Shown: positions 50,975 to 50,998 of the stretch, one piece after another
How the letters are laid out: every line of letters begins with the position of its first letter
Position numbering within the stretch: position 1 is the first letter of the stretch
Program-made: the position numbers and the translations under genes
Source: Photobacterium iliopiscarium
GTDB lineage: Bacteria; Pseudomonadota; Gammaproteobacteria; Enterobacterales; Vibrionaceae
Reading direction: 5' to 3'
Assembly: GCF_003026395.1 (NCBI RefSeq)
Contig: NZ_PYOO01000021.1
Location: 1-50,998, forward strand
DNA length: 50,998 bases
Notes under the pieces: model-generated
What the model was told of the DNA's origin: nothing
What the model saw: only the letters and a program-made list of their open reading frames with translations
The model's database searches: none

Positions 50975-50998
50975 TGGTTGCGGGGGCCGGATTTGAAC
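50975..50998 (-). tRNA. initiator tRNA-fMet, 3' end (partial)
   Basis: The last 24 nt of a second tRNA-fMet, identical in sequence to the corresponding part of the copy at 50356 and cut by the window edge. The array continues beyond the window. Confidence 0.93.

Overview
The window looks like the main chromosome of a Vibrionaceae member, most probably Photobacterium. The reasons are a low-GC gammaproteobacterial gene content, a MotX gene for a sodium-driven polar flagellum behind a sigma-28 promoter, enterobacterial and vibrio-like gene order around mutL-hfq-hflX-hflKC-purA, and tandem tRNA genes with a decayed copy. Species assignment is inference. I see no prophage, integron, insertion sequence or CRISPR array.

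Left end (1-8130): the 5' end of a 16S rRNA gene on the minus strand, with boxA and two sigma-70 promoters, then the sulfate-activation and siroheme operon cysG-cysD-cysN-SLC13 permease-cysC-cysQ, transcribed leftward. From 8131 to 14536 lie mostly unrelated genes: periplasmic cpdB, a Crp/Fnr regulator, elaA, a DMT exporter, the divergent pair ytfB/oapA and fklB, and a DUF2780 protein. The second sulfur operon cysJ-cysI-cysH (14619-18881) completes reduction of PAPS to sulfide. The siroheme for CysI is made by CysG, and the PAP left by CysH is removed by CysQ.

Middle (19048-31805): a small unknown protein, an outer-membrane barrel, pspG behind a clear sigma-54 promoter, dusA with a structured leader, a 27-codon small ORF with its own terminator, zur, a cold-shock protein, pgi, alr-dnaB, a DUF481 protein, the rpsF-priB-rpsR-rplI ribosomal operon with an S6:S18-type leader, and rlmB. 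Right-middle (31809-36963): rnr, the nitric-oxide pair nsrR/hmp with two NsrR-like boxes between them, and motX.

Right part (37110-47974): purA, yjeT, hflC, hflK, hflX, hfq, miaA, mutL, amiB and tsaE, all on the minus strand. The gene nnr, normally between tsaE and queG, is reduced to its last 28 codons. queG follows on the plus strand. Between queG and the glycine tRNA genes is a cluster of DnaA boxes (49560-49953) in the position that datA occupies in E. coli. The window ends in a minus-strand array of tRNA-Gly(GCC) and initiator tRNA-Met genes that includes one broken tRNA-Gly.

Most interesting: the datA-like DnaA-box cluster, the nnr relic, the 27-codon ORF, the five-fold 10-bp repeat upstream of the outer-membrane protein gene, and the broken tRNA-Gly. 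No large unknown gene cluster is present; nearly all coding sequence belongs to recognised families.
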